In this document: in pieces, positions 45,050 through 56,842 of the stretch | Position numbering within the stretch: the first letter of the stretch is position 1 | Layout of the letters: the number at the start of each line of letters is the position of its first letter | Source of the DNA: Megalonaias nervosa | Taxonomy: Eukaryota; Mollusca; Bivalvia; Unionida; Unionidae | Assembly (NCBI GenBank): GCA_016617855.1 | Contig: JAECUM010009845.1 | Location: forward strand, 42,255-106,254 | Reading direction: 5' to 3' | DNA: 64,000 nt | Program-made: the position numbers and the translations under genes | Notes under the pieces: model-generated | The model's input: the letters and a program-made list of their open reading frames with translations, nothing else | What the model was told of the DNA's origin: nothing | The model's database searches: none

Positions 45050-45980
45050 TGATGATACAAAGTTTAAAGTAATGTTTGTGATACAAAGTTGAAACTAATA
45101 TTTATGATACAAAGTTCAAAGTAATGTTTGTGATACAGAGTTCAAAATAATATTTAATCATGCACTGTTCAAAGTAATGTTTGTGATACAAAGTTCAAAT
45201 TAATGTTAATTAGTTGAAACTAATGCTTAATATGCAAAGTTCAAACTAATCCTTTAAAATACAAAATTCAGACTAATGCTTAAGATACAAAGTTCAAACT
45301 AATGCTTAAGATACAAAGTTCAAATTAATGTTAATTAGCTGAAACTAATACTTAAGATACAAAGTTCAGACTAATCCTTTAAGATACAAAGTTCAAACTA
45401 ATCCTTTAAGATACAAAGTTGAAACTAATGCTTAAGATACAAAGTTCAAACTAATGCTTAAGATACAAAGTTCAAATTAATGTTAATTAGTTGAAACTAA
45501 TGCTTAAGATACAAAGCTCAAACTAATCCTTTAAGATACAAAGTTCAAACTAATGCTTAAAATACAAAGTTCAAACTAATGCTTAAGATACAAAGTTCAA
45601 ACACTTAAGATACAAATTTCAGACTAATGTTCAAGATACAAAGTTCCAAATAATGCTTAAAATACAAAGTTCAAATTAATGTTAATTAGTTGAAACTAAT
45701 ACTTAAGATACAAAGTTCAAACTAATCCTTTAAGATACAAAGTTCAAACTGATGCTTAAAATACAAAGTTCAAACTGATGCTTAAAATACAAAGTTCAAA
45801 CTAATGCTTAAGATACAAATTTCAGACTAATGTTCAAGATATAAAGTTCCAACTAATGCTTAAGATACAAGTTCAAACTAATGCTTAAGATACAAAGTTC
45901 AAACTAACACTTAAAACACAAAGTTCAGACTTATGTTCAAGATACAAAATTCAAACTAATGTATGTTATGCAAAATTCAA
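45050..45980. repeat. ~26-bp minisatellite, about 35 copies
   Basis: Unit GATACAAAGTTCAAACTAAT plus GCTTAA, with CCTTTAA and GTTAATTAGTTGAAAC variants that create a higher-order pattern about every 170-180 bp. Confidence 0.9.
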
Positions 45981-46389
45981 AACTATTGCTTCAAGAACAT
46001 ACTTTTATGTGTGCATTTGCTCATAACGACATGATGTAATTGAAAAGTTACATTTCTCTGAATGAAACAATGATTTCTGGACAGGCTTCTTGAATTCAGA
46101 TAACCTTGGCACTCAATATGCCTAAGGGTTGACATCTTAGTTTTCACAATTGGATTACTGTTTGAAATGATATAGAATATATTTTGTTTATGATGGTATC
46201 TCAGAACTTCTTTAAACATACAGGCTAGGAAAAACACTATCTGATCCTCTTGGACCTCTTCCAGTGTCAAAATTAATTATATTCTGGATATTATATTTTT
46301 CCAATGAAAATTATTGGCCTCTGCCATCATGGTTGAAATATCTGGTTATCATATGGAAGGTGCTATACCTATTTCTATCTTAACTCACC
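45981..46389. other. Intron 7, nothing recognised
   Basis: A 95-codon minus-strand open frame (45983-46270) shows no motif; part of it lies in repeat. Confidence 0.4.
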
Positions 46390-47200
46390 TGGTATGGTAT
46401 GATATTGTCATGTATTGCATGGTTTTCTCATGCATCACATGGTATGGTCTTGTCATGCGTTGTATGGCATGGTTTTGTCATGCATTGTTTGGCATGGTCT
46501 TGTATTATATTGTATGGTCTTGTAATGCATTGTATGGCATGGTCTTGTAATGCATTGTATGGCATGGTCTTGTATTATATTGTATGGTCTTGTCATGTAT
46601 TGTATGGTTTTCTCGTGCATCATATGGTATGGTCTTGTCATGCATTGTATGGCATGGTCTTGTAATGCATTGTATGGCATGGTCTTGTATTATATTGTAT
46701 GGTCTTGTCATGTATTGTATGGTTTTCTCGTGCATCATATGGTATGGTCTTGTCATGCATTGTATGGCATGGTCTTGTAATGCATTGTATGGCATGGTCT
46801 TGCATTATGTGGCATGGTCTTGTCATGCATTGTATGGCATGGTCTTGTAATGAATTGTATGGCATGGTCTTGCATTATGTGGCATGGTCTTGTATTATAT
46901 TGTACAGTCTTGTCATGCATTGTATGGCATGGTCTTGTCATGCATTGTATGGCATGGTCTTATATTATATTGTACGGTCTTGTCATGCATTGTATGGCAT
47001 GGTCTTGTAATGCATTGTATGGCATGGTCTTGTAATGCATTGTATGGCATGGTCTTGTCATGCATTGTATAGCATGGTCTTGTATTATATTGTATGGTCT
47101 TGTCATGCATTGTATGGCAAGGTTTCATTGTGCATTATATGGTTTGGTGTTTTATTATATGCTATGGTCTTGTCATGCATTATATGGCATTGTCTTGATT
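46390..47200. repeat. 25-bp minisatellite, about 33 copies
   Basis: Unit TGTATGGCATGGTCTTGTCA plus TGCAT. TATTATAT, TTTTCTCG and CATTATGTGGCA variants form larger blocks about 115-125 bp long that are themselves repeated. All frames on both strands stay open over parts of it because three units (75 bp) carry few stops; these frames are not genes. Confidence 0.93.
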
Positions 47201-47239
47201 TTGTCACATGCATTGTGTTGTCAACCCTCATTTGCATTC

Positions 47240-47640
47240 TACTCAAAAACCAATTGACCTGTTTCAGCTAAACTGAAGAACATATCCTGGCATAAAACCT
47301 TTCAGATTTGCAGAAATGAAGCCAAAGCTGCTTCCAATGTGACCATATTAGAAAACCCTAAATGAACAAGCAGTATCTTCAAATTAGGGCCTTTAAAGTT
47401 TGTACAATTTATACTGATCAACCATCAGATATGGCCACTGTTACTAACAAAAGAGACATATTTTTACAAGTTTGACAGGAAGCCTTCTGGTGTGAAGGTT
47501 TCTAAGTTGTTCCAAGCCACAATCAAACATGGTTAATGTCAATAAAATAAATGACTTCTCAAAAACTGCTGCACAGTATTTGAACAAAGGACTATATTGA
47601 ATATGGACTGTTTTCTACTCCCATGTTTGTTACTGTTAGT
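47240..47640. repeat. Diverged repeat modules related to 27260-28010
   Basis: CTCAAAAACTGCTGCACAG, ACCATCAGATATGGCCACTG and TTGACAGGAAGCCTTCTGG phrases recur as in the other two module regions. Confidence 0.5.
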
Positions 47641-48299
47641 GTTAATATGTAACAGAAGTAATATATTGTACTGCAGAGTATTCTCCAGTTCCAGACAAAT
47701 TGTGTGCAAATTATGTGTAGTTTTAGAAAAAAAACCCCACTAATGTGAAAATATTATGCTTTTAGTTTCAATAGTCAGGCAGTTACCTGTCATGCAGGTG
47801 AAGATAGTTTGATTCTAATGATGGGAAGGTATGGCCTGATTGTTTTGTTGTTTTTGTTTTAAGAAAGCTTCATCTGTTAACTTCTAATGCAAATTTAATT
47901 AGTTTTAATTCTGCAATTAAATTTGAATCATTTTTAACTTGAAAGTTGGAAGTTTTATTGCTGACACCCAGAGACCAGTTTGTATCATTTTTGTAATAAA
48001 ATCTTAATATACAATCTAATGACATAAAGAAATTTTTAAAAGTCATTAAAGATTTATTTTCATATCTCCTTTCATTACAAAATGCACAGAATAATTGACA
48101 AAATGGCATGCATGTCTGTTATCTGTTTATCCCAGCATGTCTATGTTCCCATGGCAGCTGGCATGTGCCCTCAAGACTTTCATCAGAAATTTGAAAAAAA
48201 ATCCAGCACTTCATAACTGTAATATCTAATGAAAAAAGGTTGACAGGGTTAAGATAACTGTTTTTATTATACTTAATCCTTTGACACAGTGTATTCTGG
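47641..48299. other. Intron 7, nothing recognised
   Basis: AT-rich; no coding signal. Confidence 0.5.
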
Positions 48300-48777
48300 C
48301 ACAAAGGTTTGATTCTCCTCTTTCTTACCTATGAACAGCATGCTTGTTTGCCCACCATTGCAAGATTTGACACCTCTTTGTCTTACCTATGAACAGTATG
48401 CTGTGTGCTTTCTATGATGAGACTGGAGTTTTCTGTTACCTGCTAACAACATAAGATTTGACACTCCTCTCTTACCTAATAACAGTTTGAGATTGATATT
48501 ACCTACAAACAGGATGCATCTTGCCCTCCATGATTAGATTTGACACCTCTCTCTCTCTCTCTTACCTACAGACAGGATGCTGTTCGTCCTTCATGATTAG
48601 ATTTGACACTTCTCTCTCTCTTACCTACAAACAGGATGCTGTTTGCCCTCCATGACTAGATTTGACACTTCTCTCTCTTACCAACAAACAGGATGCTATT
48701 TGCCCTCCATGATTAGATCTGACACCTCTCTCTGTCTCTCTCTCTCTTGCTGTTTGCCCTCCATGATTAGATTTGAC

Positions 48778-48816
<39 letters not shown>

Positions 48817-49361
48817 CTACAAACAGGATGCTATTTGCCCTCCATGATTAGATTTGACACTCTCTCTCTCTCTGTCTTACCTACAAACAGGATGCTATTG
48901 CCCTCCATGATTAGATTTGACACTTCTCTCTCTCTCTCTCTCTCTCTCTCTTACCTACAAACAGGATACTGTTTGCCCTCCATGATTAGATTTGACACCT
49001 CTCTCTCTCTCTCTTACCTACAAACAGGATACTGTTTGCCCTCCATGATTAGATTTGACACTTCTCTCTCTCTCTCTCTCTTGCCTACAAACAGGATACT
49101 GTTTGTCCTTCATGATTAGATTTGACACTTCTCTCTCTCTCTTACCTACAAACAGGATGCTGTTTGCCCTCCATGACTAGATTTGACACTTCTCTCTCTT
49201 ACCTCCAAACATAATGCTATTTGCCCTCCATGATTAGATCTGACACCTCTCTCTCTCTCTCTCTCTCTTGCTGTTTGCCCTCCATGATTAGATTTGACAC
49301 TTCTCTCTCTCTCTCTTACCTACAAACAGGATGCTATTTGCCCTCCAAGATTAGATTTGAC

Positions 49362-49404
<43 letters not shown>

Positions 49405-49490
49405 CTACAAACAGGATGCTATTTGCCCTCCATGATTAGATTTGACACTTTTCTCTCTTACCTAAGAACAACATGCTGTTTGCCCTCCAT
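48300..49490. repeat. CT-rich minisatellite with splice-site-like units, about 18 copies
   Basis: Unit: TTTGCCCTCCATGATTAG, ATTTGACACTT, (CT)n of variable length, then TTACCTACAAACAG|GATGC. On the + strand each unit offers a long pyrimidine tract and a CAG with no AG in between, like a 3' splice site. On the minus strand the same place reads GTAG|GTAAGAG, a donor consensus. The (CT)n length varies from about 8 to over 40 bases between units. Confidence 0.92.
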
Positions 49491-51539
49491 GATGATGCTT
49501 AACAAGTATTGCATATGCCTGATGACTTGACATGGGTCTAAAAGTCTAAAAGTTGGTATATGTTTTGGACTAGAATTTGTCAATAAAGGCTGGGCATTTT
49601 TGGCCAATAAACTTGCAATAAAACAGAGTCTTATCTTCTTGATGTTGAATTTGAAACAGACTGGAATTGTACATGCTATTAATAGTACATTGCAAAATAG
49701 AAACCAAGTTGCATGTCCCACATAAACTGGCCAACTGTTAAAAGTAGTGATTGAATAGCTAAAGATTGAGGAAAATTAGAAATGAAAGTTCAGAATCTGA
49801 GTTGCACCAATGCACTATCTTGTAATCTGGACACCAAATCAGAGTCAAATTTCAACCATGTAATAAATGAGGATGCAAAATATGGTGGCCATCACAAAGT
49901 TTTCAAATGTATTCTAAGCTTCCTTCTGTCCCAAATTACAAACTGAAGTTTATTTTTACACACCAAAACCTGTGGATTACTTTCATCTGTTTATAGAAGA
50001 CATGATGTGTGAGACTATTTCCAATGAAACCAATTCATGTGCACTACTAGAACAACAAGAAGCTAGTATCACATACATGCATTCACAACCTATCAGGCAT
50101 GAGAAAATAAAACTTTTATCAGTTTTAGTATTAACATGCCATGTTACTCTTAACCAGTTTAACAGGTGAATGAATTACTTGCATGTATCCAATGATATAT
50201 GAGCAGGTGTGACAAATAACTGGTGTGACAAATAACAGATGTGAAAAAATCAGTCAAGTGCCTACCTATACACAAGCTTTCAGGTTCAAAAGAATGATCC
50301 GAAAACAAACAATTTGACAAAAGTGTACTCTGGACATGCAGAAATTCAATGCTGTTCCTGGATCATGGCTCACAATGACTCATATAACACATTGTGATAA
50401 CCTTGGCAGCAAGTAGAAAGAATTTTTTTCTCTTCAGTTAAGTATATTCAATAAATTATTTGGAGTTAGATTCTTTGATGAGGGAAGCTGAAACTTCTGC
50501 CAGTAAATAGGTCTGATGTAAAACATTTTTGAGATACAGCGGTCCTCCTCTTAAATGGCCCTCCCAGCCAGTAGCCACCTGCTTTTATATGGATGAATCC
50601 CATGGGACCCATCTAATGTGGTAAGCATATCAGCACAAAACAATGTAAATTTTACTCATTGTCAGTGGCCACATAATAGTATTTACAGATATCTCATGAA
50701 CATTTGTTGATTTCTAAATTCATCACATTGACATTTGTTCCAACATGCTGATAAAGTAACATTAATTTATACAAAAGAGGTAAGTAATCTAATTAACCTT
50801 ACATCTGTGCATTCCTTAGATGTCAGGTTATTGTCAATTTGATCATTACTGGCTATTATTTAAGCCAATAATTATGAAGATGACAAATTATGATTGTTGA
50901 GAAGTAGTTTTTAGCTCAAGTCAGCATGACACCTAGACAATAAAATTTGTATGTTCATTGCAGTGCATCTGCCATAGATTACAAAGTATACATAAAAGGG
51001 TACAAGACTAAAACCAGTCAATTACAAGATAATATACATTGTAAAGAATGAACATTTAGTGTAATAATTACAAATTGCAAATAAGATTAGCTTCTTGCAA
51101 ATTTTGCAAAATGTTGTCAGACATTCTTAGTTTTGAATGAAAAATGAAAACAATTTGACTAAACAAAAGGAGGGAGATACATTTGATAACTAGTGAGAAA
51201 ATTAATGTCTGAAAGATTCCAATAAACATTGTCAATTCAACTGCAATTGGAGGTCAAGAATAGTTAAAGCCCAGTGTTTTTGTGCTGAGATTTCATTGAT
51301 AACTATGATTGATGATTTATTCTTAATTATTTTAAACAGTAATTTTTTTTAATTTTATCAAATGGATTCCATAACATTCCCATGAGTTTTTTTTAATGAA
51401 ATTATTAAATATTTAAAATTAGTTGCACATTTCATATTTTATATTTAGATATTACTCGCATCTGTTTGATTGACCTCTAGAAAGGCCACGCTGCTTATAA
51501 GGCCAATTTTCTGCTGCAGAAAGAGTGTCCTTTAAAGAG
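49491..51539. other. Intron 7, nothing certain
   Basis: AT-rich. Near 50535 and 51470 there are similar phrases (TCCTCTTAAATGGCC and CCTCTAGAAAGGCC) that faintly resemble ends of pogo-like transposons, but no pairing or duplication is visible. Confidence 0.35.
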
Positions 51540-51669
51540 CATCAAAATGTCATCATTTCGGTGTACAGGTTGTACATTAACAGAGTTAAATGACTTCTTG
51601 TCAACAACCACAAAACTGAAATTGACCAGATTTGATGGAAAATATCCTAGCATTTAAAAGGTCTTTTAA

Positions 51670-51675
<6 letters not shown>
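51540..51675. repeat. Diverged repeat module, interrupted by the SINE
   Basis: Phrases such as CAAAACTGAAATTGACCAG and AAATATCCTAGCATTTAAAA match the modules at 52020-52800; the SINE at 51676-52015 sits between. Confidence 0.5.
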
Positions 51676-51708
<33 letters not shown>

Positions 51709-52015
51709 TTTAGATTTTTAACGTAGCTTTAACAATTTTTCAGTCATATCGCTACGATGTCTGCAGTGTGGCAGTTTATAGTGATGTCTAGCACTGGGGC
51801 ATCATGCCGCAGACATGTAGCATGATGTCCCACCCAGTCACATTATCCTGACACCAGGTCGACCAGTCCTAACACTAACCTCTTAATGCTGAGCGTCAAG
51901 CGAGGCAGCTGTTAGTACCATTTTTTAAAGTCTTTGGTATGACTCGGCCGGGGTTCGAACCCGTTACCTCCCGCATCTGAGGCGGATGCTCTAACCACTA
52001 GGCCACTGGAGCGGT
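51676..52015 (-). mobile_element. tRNA-derived SINE with (AC)n tail, minus strand
   Basis: On the minus strand: a tRNA-like head from about 52013 with A-box TGGCCTAGTGGTTAGAGC and a perfect B-box GGTTCGAACCC, apparent anticodon CAG. A body of about 230 bp follows with CTGGTGTCAGGATAATGTGA and CTGGGTGGGACATCATGC. A conserved-looking end ATATGACTGAAAAATTG and an (AC)n tail at 51676-51709 complete it. Full head-body-tail structure makes this a nearly complete copy. I associate this body with mollusc SINEs, from memory. Confidence 0.85.
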
Positions 52016-52019
52016 TTTT

Positions 52020-52800
52020 AATCTTGTGAAAATATGGTTGTCTTTAGGAATCAAACCAAATTGTGGAGAGTAAAGCCTTCTTGCATAAAGGTCTTTTAAA
52101 TGTATCAATGATGCCAATCTGTCCTTTAAATATGGCTTCTGTTACTAAATATGTAAAAACATTTAAACAACTATTATAAAACAATTTAACCAAGTTTTAT
52201 AGAAAACACGTTTATCAGGAACTTGTTTTAAATTTGTACAAAATGTGCAGATCTCCTGTGAAATAACTCTTCCCTTCTTAAAGAGATAAAAAGTCTAAAT
52301 TACTCAGAAAAACTGCTTCACAGAATCAGACAAATTTAGACAAGAAGCATCTCAGCAAGCATGCATCCCAAGTTTATTAAAAGGATGCCTATATGCCTTC
52401 AATTCAGTTATAATTACTGAAACTAGAAATACTATAAATGACGTCTAAAAAACTGCTAACAGAATTGGACCAAAGTTGACAAAGCATGAAGGCCTTTCAG
52501 GTTTGTTTTGTACCAATGATTCTGGTCCATTATTCAAAATAGCCATTGTTACTTCTTAAAAAAAGCAAAACAAACCTTAAAACATCTTACAAGCCAGTTT
52601 TCTGAAGTTGAGCAAATTTGAAAGAAAGCATTGCGACAGAAGGTCTTTAAAGTTTGTACAAATGATGTTAACCCACCATCAGTTAGGCTGGAATCCACCA
52701 TCAGTTATGGCTGCAATCCACTGTAATTTATGGCTGCAGTTACTAAAAAACTGAAAACCTTTAAATATCAGAACGAATTCTACTAATTTGTCTTGTGTCT
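52020..52800. repeat. Diverged repeat modules, four or more
   Basis: AAAACTGCT-ACAGAAT, GACCAAAGTTGACAAAGCAT and GAAGGCCTTTCAGGTTTGT recur about every 120-170 bp with heavy divergence; related to 27260-28010. Confidence 0.6.
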
Positions 52801-53170
52801 GGCTTTCTGGTAGATGACAGTCAGTAGAGGCATCTCAGGCCCACTTGGGCCTCATGTTTGGAAGCATAAATTAGTCCAATAACTAATCTCATGCATAATT
52901 AGCACAAATTATTACTAAATTTACAAATCAGTGTAAAATGACAGAGCAAAGTGAGCTCATTTCAGATTTATCAGAATATGAATACCTGTATTTACCATAT
53001 ATAATTATGTTTTTTCCTGTCCCAGAACTTATGGTGGAACTTTTTTTTCACCTAGGTCATATGTCCCAAGAATTAAGAAGCAAAATAAATTTGTATTGCA
53101 TTTGTGCTCCCCTGCCACAATGCACGTTGCAATAAAATAGATAAACAAAATGCTTATTTGATAATAAAAA
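52801..53170. other. Intron 7, nothing recognised
   Basis: AT-rich; no coding signal. Confidence 0.5.
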
Positions 53171-53330
53171 GAAAGAAACTAACCTTGTATTGTTATCATT
53201 TATTCTTTTCTTTCAACATCAGCATTAAAGAAGAAAATATATCCACGAAAGAAAGAAACTAACCTTGTATTGTTATCATTTATTCTTTTCTTTCAACATG
53301 AACATTAAAGAAGAAAATATATCCATGAAA
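53171..53330. repeat. 80-bp tandem duplication
   Basis: GAAAGAAACTAACCTTGTAT begins at 53171 and 53251. The copies differ at only a few positions (ATCAGC versus ATGAAC, CCACG versus CCATG). Confidence 0.93.
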
Positions 53331-53347
53331 TCAGTATTACCTGGAAC

Positions 53348-54345
53348 GCTGTATTATCGCAGTACATAATGTTCTTACCGGTACATATTAAAACTGTTTT
53401 GCTATTGTTGCTTACTTATAATTTGTCAAGTTTCAATGACTTTCCCTCTTTCTATTCCTATAAAAAATCTTTGTCAAACGAAGCGCCTAAATGTAAATAA
53501 AACAGCATACAGTGAATGACCCAGATTAACGTACCATGGAAGAACAACTCTATATTATCGTAGTATTTGCCCAACTTACGTATGGTAGCAAGCAGGTATT
53601 ATAATAAAAATAAACTACGACTTACCTATGAGAAGAAATGTCCACGATTGTACTGGTTTAGTATTTCCAGAATAAACGAAAGGATTCATTGATAAAATCA
53701 AACACACAAATGTAATTCAAGCGTAAATCCATGCAGAATCCATGAATAACAACATCACAAATTACATGCAACTATTAACTTATATGAATTTTAAATGCAA
53801 AATGGGCAAAGAAATGTAACTATATAACAACTATTATTAATATCATTATTATTAATATTAAAATATTACTGATTTAAAGAAAGTTTAATTGTTATTATAT
53901 TCTTATGTTCTTAGGAGAAGTATGATTATGATCAACATTTTGTACATTTTGGTCCAAACTGGCTACCATGAAAAGAAATTGCAACCGTAACCTTGTAAGG
54001 ACTTGTATGTCACCATCAGTATATGACCTATAATCATCAAACATCAGACGATACACTGAATATATTTCGTAACCAAAGCCAACGCAGGTATAGCATGTTT
54101 GACTGGAGTTTTTTATATGATGATGAACGTAATTGCATGAACTTTACAAAAACGTGATCTTCATTCTATTTCATCGTAAAGTTATAAAAAAAATGTTGAC
54201 ATTTTAGAGGAAATTGTGCTGTAAGATATTTGAATCCTTATTAGCTACAGCTTTACATCTGCAAACAACCGCAAAATGGCGTGTGTCCAAAATTAATTGG
54301 AAAATCCCGTTTACCGCGATAATATAGAGCCTGCGATAATACAGC
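53348..54345. mobile_element. Non-autonomous element with 15-bp inverted ends
   Basis: The outer ends GCTGTATTATCGCAG (53348-53362) and CTGCGATAATACAGC (54331-54345) are perfect inverted repeats. A second perfect pair CTCTATATTATCG (53548-53560) and CGATAATATAGAG (54317-54329) lies inside; on the right the two motifs are adjacent, on the left about 185 bp apart. The ~1-kb interior is non-coding. No clear target duplication. It fits a MITE-like DNA element. Confidence 0.6.
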
Positions 54346-54648
54346 ATTGGACTATATCTAGCGTAGGCTTCCATACTGAGCGTGTATAGCTATGTCCAAT
54401 AACACACACCACACTGTTCATTTGACATGAACATTGAGAAAAATTGTGTTTGTTTGTGCTCAAAGGTTTGAATATGTTATCCAACTGAATACTGGATCCA
54501 GCAAAATCGCATACAAGAGAGAAATAATCAATCGATATATTGAAGACATCTGTCATTCATGCATGACACGGTGTTAGGTGCAAAATAATCAAGATTGAAT
54601 TATATCCAGGTCTACTGTATGACAGTGTCTCGCAAATAAAGATCATTA

Positions 54649-55980
54649 CAGGTACACCACCGATTTTCCGGCACCTCTTTTAGTCTGGACAAAATTACTA
54701 GATGGCACTTAAAATTCCCGACACCATCAAATTAGTTTACTGGGCGCGCACTCACTTGGATTGTTTACACTGCAGTTGTTGTTGGTGATATTTATATTTT
54801 GTGCGATCTTTGCTTATTTTACTTACATTTAACCCTAGCTATGGTTTCTAAGAAAGATGTCAGGCATAAACACCAGTCAATATCAATACAAGATAAAGTA
54901 GAATTGTTGAAAAAACTGGACCATGGTGTTTCCGTGCTAAAGCTGTGTGACACATATGGTATTGGTTCATCAACTGTTTACGATATAAAGAAGCAGAGGG
55001 ACAAAATATTGAAATTCTGTTCAGTGATTCCAAGAAGCAAATGTACATTAGAAAAACTATGAAAGATGGTAGAGTACTGAGCATGACCGAGTGATGATGG
55101 AATGGTTTCGACGTCGGAATGACGGAGTGGACTTGTCGGGTAGGATGGTAATGGATCAGGCTCAATTCTTTCATAAAGAACTTAAATTAGAACATGAGTG
55201 TAACTATAGTGAAGGATGGCTTCAAAGGTTCAAGAAGCGTCATGGAATTTCCATGCATAAAATGTGTGGAGAAAAATGGTCCGCAGATAACGTACGAGCT
55301 GTCCTCTATGTGGATGAATTTCATAAGCTTGTAGTTGATGAGCACCTCAGTCCTGAGCAGGTGTATAATACAGATGAAACTGCATTATATTGGCGATGCA
55401 CACCTAGAAGGATGCTAACAACGGAGGACGAAGAAGAGCTCACACGATTCAAACAGTCTAAGGATAGAGTTACCATCTTAGGATGCTCAGTCGCAGCAGG
55501 CACGCACAGATGTAAACCACTCATGATAGGAAAAAGTAAATGCCCAAGGACCTTGAAAGGTGTTAAAATTTTCCCAGTAACATACCGTGCTAATAAAAAT
55601 GGCTGGATTACCACCGTGATTATGTTAGAATGGTTCGAAGATTTTTTGTGCCTTAAGCCAGAACACACTGTACATCTGTAGGCCTGCCGGAAGACTGCAA
55701 AATTATACTTATTCTGGACAACTGTTCAGCTCACCCCAAAGCTGAACTCCTGTACAAGAAAAATGTTTATACAGTGTATTTACCCCCAAACTGTACATCA
55801 GTTATCCAACCCCAAGACCAAGGAATACTGTGATCTATGAAGGCTAAGTATCGCTCACTTTTCATGCAATGTATGTTAGATGTGGTTAATGCTGGAAAGT
55901 CTGTACAGACGTTTATTAAAGAATTCAACATGAAAGATGTGCTGTGGTTTATTGCTTATGGCTGGGAGAAGGAATAAGCG
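54649..55980 (+). mobile_element. Tigger/pogo-type DNA transposon, 3' end not found
   Basis: A probable left end starts TA|CAGGTACACCACCGATTTTC after a TA at 54647-54648, as in Tc1/mariner-superfamily insertions, and the transposase begins about 190 bp later. I cannot find the reverse complement of this end downstream within the window, so the right end is lost, very diverged or misread. Confidence 0.7.
54841..55978 (+). pseudogene. Tigger/pogo-like transposase, broken
   Basis: It would cut and paste the element at TA sites. An N-terminal CENP-B-type helix-turn-helix (MVSKKDVRHKHQSISIQDKV, then LCDTYGIGSSTVYDIKKQRD) lies at 54841-55010. After a frame change near 55080 follows the second DNA-binding domain (MEWFRRRNDGVD... 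EGWLQRFKKRHGI). The DDE-like catalytic core shows YNTDETALYW (first D), ILILDNCSAHP (second D) and VIQPQDQGIL (third D). Breaks: the frame change near 55080, a frame shift with TAG at 55679-55681, and an in-frame TGA at 55831-55833. The total fits about 370 codons, shorter than typical Tigger transposases. Intact motif wording suggests moderate age. Confidence 0.88.
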
Positions 55981-56717
55981 TCAACACTAAAGATAGGTTG
56001 GCATAAGTGCTCATTAGTAGTTTCAGACTAAATCAATATTATTGTGAATTCATTTAGGGACAGTTTGGATTATATTATTGAGATACATCAAGACTGTTAG
56101 TACATCAACAATTTTTCAGGCATTTGGTAAATCAGCACATTCAAGATTGGAATTAATTCATACACCACTGGACTTTATTCTGAATACTGTATACATGTAT
56201 TTCTTGACTTTTGATAGAACTTTTAGAACTGTTTGGGATTAAATAAAACATGCTGTAATTTTTTAAATTTTCACTTTGTATTCTAGGAAAATAAATTATT
56301 TACTGAATTGTAATAAACTTGTTGATTTTTCTCTTTTCTGTTACTTAGTTTAAGACCACAGAGTCATAACACATATTTCAACAAATCTCTATGATAACTG
56401 TATGATAACACTTGATGGTGTGCAATGTACAATGTAACTCAGCTGTGCTCTCTAGTCTTTGATGCTTTCACTGGTTTTCAGTCTATTTAATAAGCCAAAC
56501 TTGAATCAGTCACGTGTGGAAATTTTATGACAAAATAGTACACTCTAGCCATCAGAATTTTTGTAATTCTCAATTGCTACTACAAATGTAAACTTAAGTT
56601 TACTATATATATGCAAAAATACAAACTTTTGTCATGCAGTTTTGCTGCAGGTTTCTTGTTATGTAAGAAGACTCCATTTTCATGCAAAGTATTAATATAT
56701 TTTTATCAATCTTCTAG
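55981..56717. other. Intron 7, nothing recognised
   Basis: AT-rich; ends with the exon 8 acceptor TTATCAATCTTCTAG. Confidence 0.5.
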
Positions 56718-56842
56718 ATTCATAAATGAGCGACATCATGCAATGAAATGGCTAAACACAGTCAACCCTGATCCTGCTGTCAGTGCAGAATATGATGACA
56801 GAGAGGGTGATCGCACTACAGAATGGAAAACAAATGTTAATG
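56718..56842 (+). CDS. Host gene exon 8
   Basis: Internal exon, acceptor ATCTTCTAG, donor GTACCA (weak), phase 2 in and 1 out. It encodes 42 residues including FINERHHAMKWLN, AEYDDREGDRTTEW and TNVN. It is the exact phase bridge needed between exon 7 (phase 2 out) and exon 9 (phase 1 in), and its N-terminus continues the WTNR strand of exon 7. I recall the same order (KW-x-x-F, YDD-x-x-G-x-x-T, then VRY) in uncharacterised invertebrate proteins, which supports the call despite the poor donor. Confidence 0.8.

Noticed and set aside
46314..47271. Many 60-100-codon frames on both strands
   Set aside because: They come from the 25-bp array; all frames are open over long parts, so no frame is favoured.
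48643..49530. Open frames with Ser-Leu runs
   Set aside because: They are translations of (CT)n repeats and change with repeat length.
50535..51545. A pogo-like MITE between similar phrases at 50535 and 51470
   Set aside because: The phrases are in the same orientation rather than inverted, and no TA duplication is visible.
51945..52015. Functional tRNA gene
   Set aside because: The A and B boxes are good, but the sequence continues into a SINE body with an (AC)n tail and the acceptor stem does not pair.
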